Positions 8,244-17,857 of a DNA stretch of 59,680 bases are shown piece after piece. Position 1 is the stretch's first letter. Each line of letters opens with the position of its first letter. The DNA comes from Parabacteroides chinchillae (GTDB lineage: Bacteria > Bacteroidota > Bacteroidia > Bacteroidales > Tannerellaceae). The position numbers were made by a program, and so were the translations under genes. The notes under the pieces were generated by a model, which was not told the origin of the DNA, searched no databases, and worked only from the letters and a program-made list of their open reading frames with translations. Location of the stretch: positions 1-59,680 of the forward strand of contig NZ_FNVS01000020.1 in NCBI RefSeq assembly GCF_900108035.1, written 5' to 3'.

Positions 8244-10844
8244 TTAATAGGCATCTACGATACTGAAACTTTTTAACTGTTTGTCAAATGTTGTTTTGTC
8301 GAGCTTTGTTGTAACATGGATGGTTACCGGTTCGCCGGGCAGCAAATCAAAATAGTTGTCCGAGAAAAAGTTATCTATACCATCTATGCTAAGGAATACA
8401 GCGCGCGCAAATACATCACTTTGCAAAGTGACATTGAAACCGTCGGCTGCAGGGACAGAAGTCATTTGTATGTCAGCTTCAGGAAAATCTATGTCTTTAT
8501 AGCGGGTAAAGAAGTAATTATTGGAAACAACTTCTTTCGTGTTGTTTTCGGTGAAGCGGGTGTTCACAACTACTTCGTTCTTTTGTTTTCCTCCCAAAAC
8601 AGATTCTATCGGTACCGAAAATTGTATTTTACTGGTGTTTGCGGGTAAAGTAACATTATTCTGTTTTTCAAAAAGTACATTGCCTTTCAGATCCATTACC
8701 CGAATATCCAGTTTCCCTTTAGTAGATTTTAGGCGATCTGATACGATCCATACGTTTAGGTTACTATCTTCTGCAATTGGCGAAACTAAAATGTCATTGA
8801 ATGCCTTTTTAGTAAAATAATGCTGTGCTTTCCATCGTCCGTAATAATCGCGGCTAGACCAGGAAGCTACAGGCCAGCAGTCGTTATGTTGCCAGAATAG
8901 GGATCCCATATTATAAGGCATCATACGGCGGTGTGCTTCCATTGCCGTTTTCATAGCATCTCCCTGCAACAATATACTCATATACAATGTGCTGGGGAAA
9001 TCTTTTGGTTTGCGATATTCATCAGATGTAATCTTCTCGATCCGGGAATTGGCTATCTGTCCACCACGTTGGTGTGCCATCATTACATCCGAATAAATAT
9101 CATGGTCGCGTTCTTCAGGTGCGTATTTCAATACGGATTGATATTCAGGAAAAGATTGGAACCCGTATTCAGAAAAAAAGCGGGCTTTTACTTTATTGAA
9201 ATGGGCTACGGAATCAATACCTTGCCATACACCCCAATAGTGTGCGTCGCCGTTTGGATTCCAGTTGGGTTTACCACTTTCACATTTTGCATCCGGATCG
9301 CCTCCATAAGGGGAAGATGGCCAATAAAAGGTTGTAGGGTCATATTCTTTTACAACGTCGGCAAGCAAATGATTGAACAGTTTTTTTGTATCGTTACGCA
9401 ATTGTTCGGTTACGCCGTAAGCATCGAATTTTCCCATCCAGCCCCAATTGAACCAGGCTGTATGTATTTCGTTGTTACCACACCAGATTGCTATGGACGG
9501 ATGATTACGCAGACGCACTACGTTTTCGATGGCTTCTTCCCGGATGTTCTCTTCCAGTTCCGGTGTTAACGGATAGATGCTGCAGGCAAACATAAAATCT
9601 TGCCATACCATAATACCATATTTATCGCAAAGATCGTAAAACAGATCGTTTTCGTAAATACCGCCGCCCCATACGCGTAGCATATTCATATTTGCATTAA
9701 CTGCATCTAATATAGTTGTCTCGTATTGTTCCGGTGTAACGCGTGGTAAAAAATTATCTTGTGGAATGTAGTTCGCTCCTTTTGCAAATACAGGAACTCC
9801 GTTCAATTCAAAATAAAAAGTATGACCATCTTTATCCGGTTGGTTGACAACACGAATACTGCGAAGTCCCAGATTGGTTGTTTTAGTGTCGGCCACTTTT
9901 CCGTCCATAGTGATAGTAGCTGTGAATGGGTATAAATGAGGTTCACCCAAACCGTTTGACCACCATAACTTCGGATTGTTGACTACCAAATCCGTTTCTA
10001 TCAGGTTTACACCTTTCTTTACCCGTGTTTTTTTATTCCAACCGGCTTTAATGCCATCAGCTTTAATTGTCAACAAAACCTCACCTTCTTTATCTGCTTT
10101 GAATTGAACGTGGGCTTTAATGTCTGCACGTTTGGCATTGACGTTTGTTTGTTCGTAGAAGATATTGTCAATAATAGCATCATTCCATCCGATCAGATAA
10201 ACAGGACGCCAAATACCGCTCGTCACGATACGTGGTCCCCAGTCCCAACCATAATGGTAGCCGGCTTTCCGGGCAAATACACTTACTTTTTTATCGAAAA
10301 TCCCGCCGTTTTCAGATTGGTCGTTGCCAGCTTCTACAGGGAATTTCAGGGCATCAAATTTAGGAAGATCTACTTTGATGGGAGAATGGAAGTAGATGCG
10401 CAACTCATTTCCGTCTCTTTTTAATAAGCTTTTTACGCTTACTTTCCATTCGCGGAACATATTGTCGGCTTTCAGAATGCAAGAATCATTCAGATAAACA
10501 TCTGCATACGTATCCAATCCTTTAAAGTCGAGTTCGATATTGTCTTTGTTGAAAATGTCGGGAGATACGTTAAGTGTTGTTTTATATTCCCAGTCTTCTT
10601 TATCTATCCATTGGATACTGCGTTCATTAAGACGATAAAAAGGGTCGTCAATAATCTTGTTGTTCATCAAATCTGTCTGAACAACTCCAGGTACGGTTGC
10701 CGGGTACCAATTGTTACCTCTGACTTGTTTAAATATCCATCCTTTGTCTATCTCCTGTTTTGCTACGCCATTGGCTTTAACCGGAGGCGCAGCCGACAAT
10801 ACGGAAGCCAGTGCTAAGGAGGAAACTACTGTTTTGTAAAACAT
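8244..10844 (-). CDS. GH2 beta-mannosidase, secreted
   Basis: This 866-residue family 2 glycoside hydrolase resembles beta-mannosidases, which release mannose from the ends of beta-1,4-mannan or N-glycan core fragments. An N-terminal signal peptide (about 1-24) predicts periplasmic location. The expected order is seen: jelly-roll sugar-binding domain, Ig-like domain, TIM barrel with acid/base Glu459 in WCGNNEIH and nucleophile Glu559 in FSEYGF, then C-terminal beta domains. WNWGPR-like residues near YGWDWGPR fit the mannosidase subgroup. It lies 51 bp after the acyl-CoA synthetase gene, with no SusC/SusD pair nearby, so it is not part of a classic polysaccharide utilisation locus here. Confidence 0.85.
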   Translation of the reverse strand: MFYKTVVSSLALASVLSAAPPVKANGVAKQEIDKGWIFKQVRGNNWYPATVPGVVQTDLMNNKIIDDPFYRLNERSIQWIDKEDWEYKTTLNVSPDIFNKDNIELDFKGLDTYADVYLNDSCILKADNMFREWKVSVKSLLKRDGNELRIYFHSPIKVDLPKFDALKFPVEAGNDQSENGGIFDKKVSVFARKAGYHYGWDWGPRIVTSGIWRPVYLIGWNDAIIDNIFYEQTNVNAKRADIKAHVQFKADKEGEVLLTIKADGIKAGWNKKTRVKKGVNLIETDLVVNNPKLWWSNGLGEPHLYPFTATITMDGKVADTKTTNLGLRSIRVVNQPDKDGHTFYFELNGVPVFAKGANYIPQDNFLPRVTPEQYETTILDAVNANMNMLRVWGGGIYENDLFYDLCDKYGIMVWQDFMFACSIYPLTPELEENIREEAIENVVRLRNHPSIAIWCGNNEIHTAWFNWGWMGKFDAYGVTEQLRNDTKKLFNHLLADVVKEYDPTTFYWPSSPYGGDPDAKCESGKPNWNPNGDAHYWGVWQGIDSVAHFNKVKARFFSEYGFQSFPEYQSVLKYAPEERDHDIYSDVMMAHQRGGQIANSRIEKITSDEYRKPKDFPSTLYMSILLQGDAMKTAMEAHRRMMPYNMGSLFWQHNDCWPVASWSSRDYYGRWKAQHYFTKKAFNDILVSPIAEDSNLNVWIVSDRLKSTKGKLDIRVMDLKGNVLFEKQNNVTLPANTSKIQFSVPIESVLGGKQKNEVVVNTRFTENNTKEVVSNNYFFTRYKDIDFPEADIQMTSVPAADGFNVTLQSDVFARAVFLSIDGIDNFFSDNYFDLLPGEPVTIHVTTKLDKTTFDKQLKSFSIVDAY

Positions 10845-10895
10845 AGGTGTTTAGATTTAATTATTTAATGATGTTATTATATTATCTGTAATTTT

Positions 10896-12797
10896 TTACA
10901 GAGCCTTATTGTTTTCATTATTCACCGGATTTTTACCTTCCGGGGTATAAAGATACTTAATACGGTTGGCATACGTTTTTTCTACTTTACCGCGAACAAT
11001 CTTCATGGTACTATTAACCATGCCGTTCTGTTCGGTAAAGGGTTCGGGCAGAATTGCAAAAGTAGTGGGTAACCACCGGTCGGGAAACATATTCCCTAAT
11101 TCACCTCCTTTGCGGAAACGATCAATTTGTTTTTGGATAATGCGGATTGCTTCTTCCTTTCCTTGATCGGTATCTAGTGTGAGGTGTAAGTGTGTCAGAT
11201 GCTTTTTTAGCCTATCTTTGTTTGGAACAACCAATGCTACGGTATATGGATTTTGATTATTGTACAATAGTAATTGGTCTATACTTGATGAGTGTTCAAT
11301 TAAGGCTTCTTCAATTCCTTCAGGGCTATATTTTTCACCATCACTTCCGATCAAGAGACTTTTAAAACGACCTAGTACATATAATAATCCGTCATTTCCC
11401 ATATAACCCATGTCACCGGTATAAAGCCAACCATTTTTTATCGTATCTGCTGTAGATGCAGGGTTTTTCCAATATCCAGCCATTACATTTTCGCCTCTTA
11501 TAACGATTTCTCCTTTTTCTCCTGCGGGAAGCTCATTTCCTTCATTGTCACATATTTTCAGGTCCAAAGGTTTGACTAATACGCCGCTACTGCCGAATGT
11601 ATGATGCTTGGGGCTATTTGTAGAGATTACCGGTGTAGCTTCGCTTAGCCCGTAGCCTTGGTACATAGGAAGCCCGATCGCATAATAGAATTTTTGCAGG
11701 TCTTTATCCAAAAGTGCTCCTCCACCAATGAAAAATCGTAGTTGTCCTCCAAAATTCCCACGTATTTTGGTAAACAGAATACTGTCAAAAAAGCTAACCA
11801 GTGGTTTAAGTAACATCCTCCAACCACGTCCTTTATTTTCCCCTCCGTTACCATTATATATATAGGCAATCCGCAGGCCGGTATTGAAAAGGCTCATGAT
11901 AATTTTGCCTTGGCTTCGTACGCCTTGTTCTATGTTTTTTTTGAAATTTTTGGCTAAGGCCGGAACACTCAGGATCAGGTAGGGCTTAAATTCTTTAATG
12001 TTGACCGGTATGTTTTTGAGTGTTTCCATACCTGTTTTTCCTACTTGCACGGTTGCAACGGAAGCCCCTTTGGACATAAAGATATAGAAACCTACAACGT
12101 GTGCAAAACAATGATCCAGAGGTAAAATAACCAAAGTTCGCCAATTGCTGTCAATATCTACGCATGTAAGCGATTGCTCGATATTGGCTGTGTAATTGCG
12201 ATGAGTCAGTATGACTCCTTTTGGGTCAGCAGTTGTACCGGATGTATAGGTTATGGTTGCATAATCGTCATTTTGCAGAGATTGCCCGACAGAAAGAAAC
12301 TCGGATAATGAATGCTGAGATAGCCACTCTTTTCCCATATTAATAACTTCGGATAATGAAATTTCATTTTTCCGGTATTCTGTTTGCTCGTCAAATATAA
12401 TTATTTTCTGAACCAGAGGCAGTTGATCTATGATATTCCGGATTTTTTTCAATTGGTTGCCGGATACCATGATGTATTTGACATCGGCATGTGTAAGGCG
12501 GAACAGAAGATCGCTTGCTTCTTCCAGTTTTATAGAAAGCGGAACATTGGTTGCACCGGCATAAAACATAGCCAGTTCTCCTATTATCCAGGCATTGCGT
12601 CCTTCACTAAGTAACGCCATATTGTCGCCTTTTTTTACTCCTAAAGCTATAAGTCCTGCACCAAGTGCGTAAACCTGATCTTTTACCTGAATGTAGGAAG
12701 TTGGTTCGTATTGGTCTTTTGTCTTTTCCCAAAGGAAAGGATTGTCCGGATATTGTTGTACCGAGTTTTCAAAAAGGTCAATCAGCGTCTTTTTCAT
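10896..12797 (-). CDS. Long-chain acyl-CoA synthetase (AMP-forming)
   Basis: The 633-residue product belongs to the ANL adenylating family and activates fatty acids with ATP and CoA. Motif A3 is seen as YTSGTTADPKGVILTHRN near residue 180. The A5/A7/A8 region reads GYGLSEATPVIS, then GWLYTGDMGYMG and GRFKSLLIGSDGEKYSPEGI. The last differs slightly from textbook sequence but keeps the key Asp and Gly. Length and the extended C-terminal region fit Bacteroidetes FadD/LACS proteins, which probably sit at the inner membrane face. A small palindrome (CTGTAA/TTACAG, 10886-10901) overlaps its stop codon. Confidence 0.85.
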   Translation of the reverse strand: MKKTLIDLFENSVQQYPDNPFLWEKTKDQYEPTSYIQVKDQVYALGAGLIALGVKKGDNMALLSEGRNAWIIGELAMFYAGATNVPLSIKLEEASDLLFRLTHADVKYIMVSGNQLKKIRNIIDQLPLVQKIIIFDEQTEYRKNEISLSEVINMGKEWLSQHSLSEFLSVGQSLQNDDYATITYTSGTTADPKGVILTHRNYTANIEQSLTCVDIDSNWRTLVILPLDHCFAHVVGFYIFMSKGASVATVQVGKTGMETLKNIPVNIKEFKPYLILSVPALAKNFKKNIEQGVRSQGKIIMSLFNTGLRIAYIYNGNGGENKGRGWRMLLKPLVSFFDSILFTKIRGNFGGQLRFFIGGGALLDKDLQKFYYAIGLPMYQGYGLSEATPVISTNSPKHHTFGSSGVLVKPLDLKICDNEGNELPAGEKGEIVIRGENVMAGYWKNPASTADTIKNGWLYTGDMGYMGNDGLLYVLGRFKSLLIGSDGEKYSPEGIEEALIEHSSSIDQLLLYNNQNPYTVALVVPNKDRLKKHLTHLHLTLDTDQGKEEAIRIIQKQIDRFRKGGELGNMFPDRWLPTTFAILPEPFTEQNGMVNSTMKIVRGKVEKTYANRIKYLYTPEGKNPVNNENNKAL

Positions 12798-12819
12798 TTT
12801 TATTTGGTATCTGTTTTAG

Positions 12820-12853
12820 TTTCTCACGGAAGAATTTATTATTTCGTGAGAAA
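12820..12853 (-). terminator. Stem-loop after mfd
   Basis: TTTCTCACG at 12820-12828 pairs with CGTGAGAAA at 12845-12853, just downstream of the mfd stop (minus strand). No strong U-tract follows, so termination may be partial, allowing read-through into the acyl-CoA synthetase gene. Confidence 0.45.
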
Positions 12854-12861
12854 GGTAATTT

Positions 12862-15800
12862 TTACTCTATTTCTTGCAAATAGCTACAGGCCATTTCCAC
12901 TGTTGGTACGTTTTTTATAACGATACTGCGTTTTCCATTCTGATCACGTAGTGTACATTCGCGTGGATGGCGCTGAATGAATGAGAGTAACCGGTCAAAG
13001 GCTTCGCTCTGGTAGTATGGGCTTTCCGAGTTGGATATTAAGAAAATACTCATTCGTCCGTTTTTCAACATAATTTTTTCTATACCTAGCTTTTTACCCA
13101 TACGGCGAAGACGGACGATGCGTATTAATTCTTTTCCTTCCGAAGGTATTTTCCCAAAACGGTCTTTCAGACGTTCGGTAAAGGCAAGGATATCCCGCTC
13201 TTCTTCCATATTGTCTAATTCGCGATAAAGAGAAATACGCTCTGAATCATTAGGAATATAGGAAGGAGGAAACATTAGTTCCAAGTCGCTCTCGATATGT
13301 GTTTCACGTACAAATTCATTTCCTGTTTTGTATTTCCTGCTTTCCATATCCGCATAAAGCTCAGAGAACTCGTCATTTTTTAATTCATCAACGGCTTCTT
13401 CCAGTATTTTCTGGTAGGTTTCATATCCCAGATCGGCAATAAACCCACTTTGTTCTGCGCCAAGTAAATTTCCTGCACCCCGGATATCAAGATCTTGCAT
13501 AGCTATATGAATGCCGCTTCCTAATTCTGAGAAGTTTTCGATGGCCTGCAAACGGCGACGGGCTTCTTGCGTAAGAGTTGATAATGGAGGAGATAAAAGA
13601 TAACAGAATGCTTTTCTGTTGCTTCTTCCTACACGTCCGCGTAACTGGTGAAGATCCGATAACCCGAATTGCTGGGCATTGTTGATAATGATTGTGTTTG
13701 CATTCGGTACGTCAATACCGTTTTCAACTATGCTAGTGGCAATTAATACATCATATTCGTAATTAACAAAATCGATAAGCTTCTTTTCCAGCTTATCCGG
13801 TGCCATCTGGCCATGTGCTACAACTATGCGTGCATCTGGAACTTCACGATGTATCAATGCTTCCATCTCAAAGATGTTCTGAACGCGGTTATTGATGAAA
13901 AACACCTGTCCGTTACGGCTCATTTCAAAATTGATAGCTTCGCGGATAATGTCAGGATTGAAACGTTCTACCTCTGTTTGTACCGGATACCGGTTGGGAG
14001 GAGGGGTGGTGATGCTGGAAAGGTCGCGTGCACCCATTAAAGAAAATTGTAATGTTCTGGGGATAGGTGTAGCTGTCATGGTAAGCGTATCGACATTCAC
14101 TTTCATGTGACGGAGTTTTTCCTTAACAGTGACACCGAATTTCTGTTCTTCATCAATTATAAGCAGTCCCAAATCTTTGAATTTAACGTCTTTGCTTACA
14201 ATACGGTGTGTCCCGATCAGAATATTTATCTTTCCTTCTTTTATATCTGTTAGAGTTTCCTGGATTTGTTCATTACTGCGTGCACGGCTTATATAATCTA
14301 TGCGGCAGGGGAAGTCTTTCAGACGTTCGGAAAATGTCTGGAAATGCTGGAAAGCAAGGACTGTCGTTGGAACCAATACTGCTACCTGCTTGTTATCCGC
14401 TACCGCTTTAAAAGCAGCACGTATGGCAACTTCCGTTTTACCAAAGCCAACATCCCCACAGATGAGACGGTCCATAGGACGTAAACTTTCCATGTCATTC
14501 TTTACGTCAGCAGTTGCTTTCATCTGGTCTGGCGTGTCTTCATAAATGAAACTGACCTCCAGCTCATGTTGCATAAAACTATCAGGACTGTAAGCAAAAC
14601 CTTCTTCCTGTTTACGCTTGGAATAAAGGAGAATCAAATCGCGGGCAATATCTTTTACCTTTTTCTTGGTTTTCTCCTTCATTTTTTCCCAAGCACCGGT
14701 TCCCAGCTTATTCAGTTTTGGGGGGACTCCACTATCTTTACCTTTGTATTTGGATAGTTTATGGAGAGAATGTATGCTGACAAAAATGATGTCGTTGTTC
14801 TGGTAAATCAGTTTAATGACTTCTTGAACTTTACCGTTTACTTCTGTTCGTACCAATCCGCCAAATTGTCCTACGCCATGATCTATATGTACAATATAAT
14901 CTCCAATAGTGAATTGGCTGAGTTCTTTTAAAGAAAGCGTTATTTTTCCACCGCGTGCTTTGTCGCTTTTTAAATTGAATTTGTGGAAACGATCAAAAAG
15001 CTGATGGTCTGTAAATAGACATATCTTTAATGTCTCGTCCGTAAATCCTTCGTGAATGGTTTTATTTACCGGCGTGAAATGAATATTATCTCCTCTGTCT
15101 TCGAAGATGGCACGGATGCGGGCAGATTGCTTTTCTACATCACTTAATATGTAAAGAGTATAGCCGCTTTTCAGATATTTCTGGAAAGATTCGCTAACCA
15201 TATCGAAATTCTTGTGATAGATAGGTTGAGGTTGTGTGCTGAATGTAATTGTTGCATCAGCGGTGCCGGTCGAACGTGCCCCAAAATTGATACGGCGAAA
15301 ATCCAGTGCTGATCGCAAGAAATCTTCTTCCGTTGTTAGTTTGTTCCGCATGTCATCAATGCTGGCGAAAGAATCTTCGTCTCCAATCACCGGAGCGTCA
15401 TTCCATATACTGCCAATGCGTTCTTTGCACCAGGCTAAGTCGCGTGATGCTAAGATTGTATCAGACGGCAGTGAATTAAGCAATGAATGTTTGGAACTAT
15501 TGTTTTTCAGCATCTCAGGGACAATGTAGATACTTTCCAGTTTTTCTTTGGAGAGTTGTGTTTCTACATCAAAAGTACGTATTGTTTCTACTTCATTGCC
15601 AAAAAAGTCGATACGGTAAGGAAATTCGTAAGAGAAAGAAAATACATCAAGAATACTTCCACGAAGAGCGTATTGACCGGGTTCATATACATAATCCACA
15701 CGCTCAAACCCGTATTGGTCCAGAACATCGGAAACGAATATATTATCCAGCTTTTCTCCGGTATTTATTTTAAGCGTGTTTTCTTTTAAAGTTTCCCGGG

Positions 15801-16203
15801 AGACAACTTTTTCTGCTAATGCGTCAGGATATGTAACGATAATAAAAGATTTGCCAGTGTCTTGAAGCATACTAAGTACTTCTGTCCTTGATATTTCGTT
15901 GGCAGCATCAATATGTCCATACTTGATGGCGCGACGGTAAGCGGAAGGAAAAAAGAAAATCTTATTACTTGCCGTAAGTTGTGTAAGGTCATGATAAAAA
16001 TATCCGGCCTCTTCCTGATCGTTTAGAATACACACAAAGCTTCCCCCTTTTTTTGTAAAAAGAGAAGCGATTGTCATTGCGGCACCCGAACCGTTTAATC
16101 CTTTTAAGAATATATTACGGGAAGTTTCTTTATTTAGTAGGGTGTCTAACGCTGCCACCTGAGGATGCGCAGCATATATTTTTACTAATTCTTGTACCTC
16201 CAA
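12862..16203 (-). CDS. mfd: Transcription-repair coupling factor Mfd
   Basis: The 1113-residue protein displaces RNA polymerase stalled at DNA lesions and recruits UvrA. Domains in order are a UvrB-like N-terminal module, a CarD-like RNA-polymerase-interacting domain (IGDYIVHIDHGVGQFGGL), a RecG-like helicase with Walker A GDVGFGKTEVA around residue 585 and DEEQ box in LLIIDEEQKFGV, helicase motif VI region QLRGRVGRSNRKAFCY, and the C-terminal TRCF domain. The only start that keeps the conserved N-terminus (ELVKIYAAHPQ) is a TTG codon at 16201-16203; no nearby ATG exists in frame. A good -7 element lies 26 bp upstream, at 16229-16237. Confidence 0.95.
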   Translation of the reverse strand: MEVQELVKIYAAHPQVAALDTLLNKETSRNIFLKGLNGSGAAMTIASLFTKKGGSFVCILNDQEEAGYFYHDLTQLTASNKIFFFPSAYRRAIKYGHIDAANEISRTEVLSMLQDTGKSFIIVTYPDALAEKVVSRETLKENTLKINTGEKLDNIFVSDVLDQYGFERVDYVYEPGQYALRGSILDVFSFSYEFPYRIDFFGNEVETIRTFDVETQLSKEKLESIYIVPEMLKNNSSKHSLLNSLPSDTILASRDLAWCKERIGSIWNDAPVIGDEDSFASIDDMRNKLTTEEDFLRSALDFRRINFGARSTGTADATITFSTQPQPIYHKNFDMVSESFQKYLKSGYTLYILSDVEKQSARIRAIFEDRGDNIHFTPVNKTIHEGFTDETLKICLFTDHQLFDRFHKFNLKSDKARGGKITLSLKELSQFTIGDYIVHIDHGVGQFGGLVRTEVNGKVQEVIKLIYQNNDIIFVSIHSLHKLSKYKGKDSGVPPKLNKLGTGAWEKMKEKTKKKVKDIARDLILLYSKRKQEEGFAYSPDSFMQHELEVSFIYEDTPDQMKATADVKNDMESLRPMDRLICGDVGFGKTEVAIRAAFKAVADNKQVAVLVPTTVLAFQHFQTFSERLKDFPCRIDYISRARSNEQIQETLTDIKEGKINILIGTHRIVSKDVKFKDLGLLIIDEEQKFGVTVKEKLRHMKVNVDTLTMTATPIPRTLQFSLMGARDLSSITTPPPNRYPVQTEVERFNPDIIREAINFEMSRNGQVFFINNRVQNIFEMEALIHREVPDARIVVAHGQMAPDKLEKKLIDFVNYEYDVLIATSIVENGIDVPNANTIIINNAQQFGLSDLHQLRGRVGRSNRKAFCYLLSPPLSTLTQEARRRLQAIENFSELGSGIHIAMQDLDIRGAGNLLGAEQSGFIADLGYETYQKILEEAVDELKNDEFSELYADMESRKYKTGNEFVRETHIESDLELMFPPSYIPNDSERISLYRELDNMEEERDILAFTERLKDRFGKIPSEGKELIRIVRLRRMGKKLGIEKIMLKNGRMSIFLISNSESPYYQSEAFDRLLSFIQRHPRECTLRDQNGKRSIVIKNVPTVEMACSYLQEIE

Positions 16204-16228
16204 TTGTATAAATGAATAATTGATAGAC

Positions 16229-16237
16229 GCAAAAGTA
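16229..16237 (-). promoter_or_regulatory. -7 promoter element for mfd
   Basis: The minus strand reads TACTTTTGC, a full TAnnTTTG match, which supports the TTG start at 16203. Confidence 0.6.
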
Positions 16238-16360
16238 CGGAAAATGTCGTAATGTATTATTTAAATCGTCGAAAAATAAGTTGATATTGCTAGTTTGCCA
16301 ATTCTAAATAATGTATTACATGCTTCACAAAACAGAATAGGTGTTTTTTTATATGGTATC

Positions 16361-16369
16361 TATTTTTGC
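16361..16369 (+). promoter_or_regulatory. -7 promoter element for the ART-like gene
   Basis: TATTTTTGC matches TAnnTTTG and lies about 83 bp before the start at 16452. Confidence 0.45.
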
Positions 16370-16451
16370 TTTTGTAAGCTTACGGAATTAATTAATTCAT
16401 AGGCGGGTTCCGAAAAGCCTTTGAAAGAGTAGGAATTAAAAATTAATTTAT

Positions 16452-16886
16452 ATGTGTAATAATGTAAAAGATGCAAATGCAGAAATGAATCAATCCAAGC
16501 AGGAATTGCAGGATACCAATAAACAAGAAGTTTGCCAGTGTTTTGCCGCACCAAGTTTGCCAAAGTATTTATATCACGGTACGGATGAAAAAACGGCCGA
16601 TTTAATTGATAAGACAGGTTTAGGTGGTACACATCCAAAGCCATCCGTGGTGAATCCGGGAAGTGTGGTGAAAATGAACCGGGAAGTATGGTGTGCTACT
16701 TCTATAGAAGAAGCAGTTGGATCGAAAGGGGGAAAAGTGAGGTATGAAATTGATACAGAGCAAGTCATTGGTTTGCACTTGGGTGAATTTATACAAAAGA
16801 GAGGATTTTGGGTGTTTATAGGCACGATACCTGCCGATAAGATGAATACCTGTTGTATTAAACATATAATGAAATCAAAGAAATAA
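16452..16886 (+). CDS. Small ADP-ribosyltransferase/KptA-fold-like protein
   Basis: This 144-residue protein has no signal peptide. After a polar, Cys-containing leader (1-36), residues 38-134 show a pattern seen in the ADP-ribosyltransferase superfamily and in RNA 2'-phosphotransferase KptA. There is LYHGT at 40-44, a GL about 12 residues on, a REVWCATSIEEAVG stretch where KptA has VHLS...A..VG, and a final FWVFIGTIPADKM where KptA has VWLT..VPP. The basic N-terminal domain of KptA is absent, so this is a single-domain relative. NAD binding is inferred, not shown. It converges with a cysteine-peptidase-like gene, and the two stops share one terminator hairpin. Being a toxin, an RNA-processing enzyme or an inactive relative are all possible. 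Confidence 0.5.
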   Translation: MCNNVKDANAEMNQSKQELQDTNKQEVCQCFAAPSLPKYLYHGTDEKTADLIDKTGLGGTHPKPSVVNPGSVVKMNREVWCATSIEEAVGSKGGKVRYEIDTEQVIGLHLGEFIQKRGFWVFIGTIPADKMNTCCIKHIMKSKK

Positions 16887-16893
16887 ACAAACA

Positions 16894-16922
16894 TATCATG
16901 GCAGGTTAATCCTGCCATGATA
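16894..16922. terminator. Shared terminator of the convergent pair
   Basis: TATCATGGCAGG at 16894-16905 pairs perfectly with 16911-16922 across a 5-nt loop. The stem ends directly at the stop codon of the minus-strand gene, so it can serve both genes. Confidence 0.8.
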
Positions 16923-17597
16923 CTAGTATAAACCGATCATTATTTCATAGAAATATTTAGTCGAATATCTTCCTTTTTTGATATACTTTTCAGATGGCAG
17001 GGCATTTTCAAATATACAAGGCCCTGTTGTACCTCCTCCCAGCTTTGGAGGAGCAGGATCGAACAGATAAAAATATTCGTTTTCTTGTTTTAGGGCAACC
17101 CAATGTTGATAGCGTGTCAAGGCTAATAAATATTTGTGTTTATAGGTTTGCTGTTTGAAATCATCAGACAAAATTTGTTGGCATCGTGAGTTTGTTAATC
17201 CGGAAAGGTCTTCTTTTAATATTTCAGACCGGAAGATGCTTTCTTCTTTTTCTTGAGAATAGTATAATATGGGAGACAGGTGGATTGATTGGCAATAGGT
17301 TACAATTACGGAAGGAAGAATATGGTGACTGTTTTTCTGCATGTTTACCGGATTATTAATGAACCGGGTACAAACACTGTTGGGGGATTTTCTGAGATAT
17401 ATTCTTTGTGAAGCTTGTAACTGGTTGTAAATAATATGTCCCAAAGGTATTTTGTAAGAAGTTTTGAATTGAAAGAATCGGTTTTGTCCCAAATCTTTCA
17501 GTATTGCGGCTAATGCATAACCGGAGCATCTGTTATTCCAATAACCTTGATGTTCACACCCAAATGAAAAATCGTGATATGAAGTATGTCTGTTCAT
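16923..17597 (-). CDS. Papain-like cysteine-peptidase-like protein
   Basis: The protein has 224 residues from the ATG at 17597; an in-frame start at 17699 would add a 34-residue tail with no signal-peptide features, so I prefer the shorter form. I do not recognise a named family. However, it carries the spaced elements of a C39/papain-like fold: Cys24 in NNRCSGYALAAIL followed by a helix, His165 in YQHWVALK, and Asp180 in YFYLFDP. The glycine-rich stretch KLGGGTTGP follows. No signal peptide or membrane segment is seen, so it is probably cytoplasmic or exported by another route. It converges with the ART-like gene; a functional link is only a guess. Confidence 0.45.
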   Translation of the reverse strand: MNRHTSYHDFSFGCEHQGYWNNRCSGYALAAILKDLGQNRFFQFKTSYKIPLGHIIYNQLQASQRIYLRKSPNSVCTRFINNPVNMQKNSHHILPSVIVTYCQSIHLSPILYYSQEKEESIFRSEILKEDLSGLTNSRCQQILSDDFKQQTYKHKYLLALTRYQHWVALKQENEYFYLFDPAPPKLGGGTTGPCIFENALPSEKYIKKGRYSTKYFYEIMIGLY

Positions 17598-17781
17598 AGC
17601 TGTTTTATGTTTATTATGTATCGACGAAAGTATGGGATGTGTACTGCGAATGAAAAAAGTTTTTTTCGGTTGTGAAAAATACTTTGTGGATAGAATCAAA
17701 TGTTCTTTATTATTTGGAGTTACTTGGAATTCTATGATGTGGAATGGGAAAGTAAAGTGATTGATTTATACAAAAAATATG

Positions 17782-17790
17782 TAACTTTGA
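17782..17790 (+). promoter_or_regulatory. Promoter for the mannosyltransferase gene
   Basis: TAACTTTGA matches the -7 consensus, and a TTG lies 18 nt upstream, giving one of the better -33/-7 pairs in the window. Confidence 0.55.
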
Positions 17791-17857
17791 GCTGTATTTT
17801 ATTGATAGTTTTTGTTGTTCGAAATAAATAATTGACAATTAATATATTAATCAAGGT

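Noticed and set aside
8931-9569. 212-codon open frame on the plus strand
   Set aside because: It lies entirely antisense to the well-supported GH2 catalytic domain and is a shadow of its codon bias.
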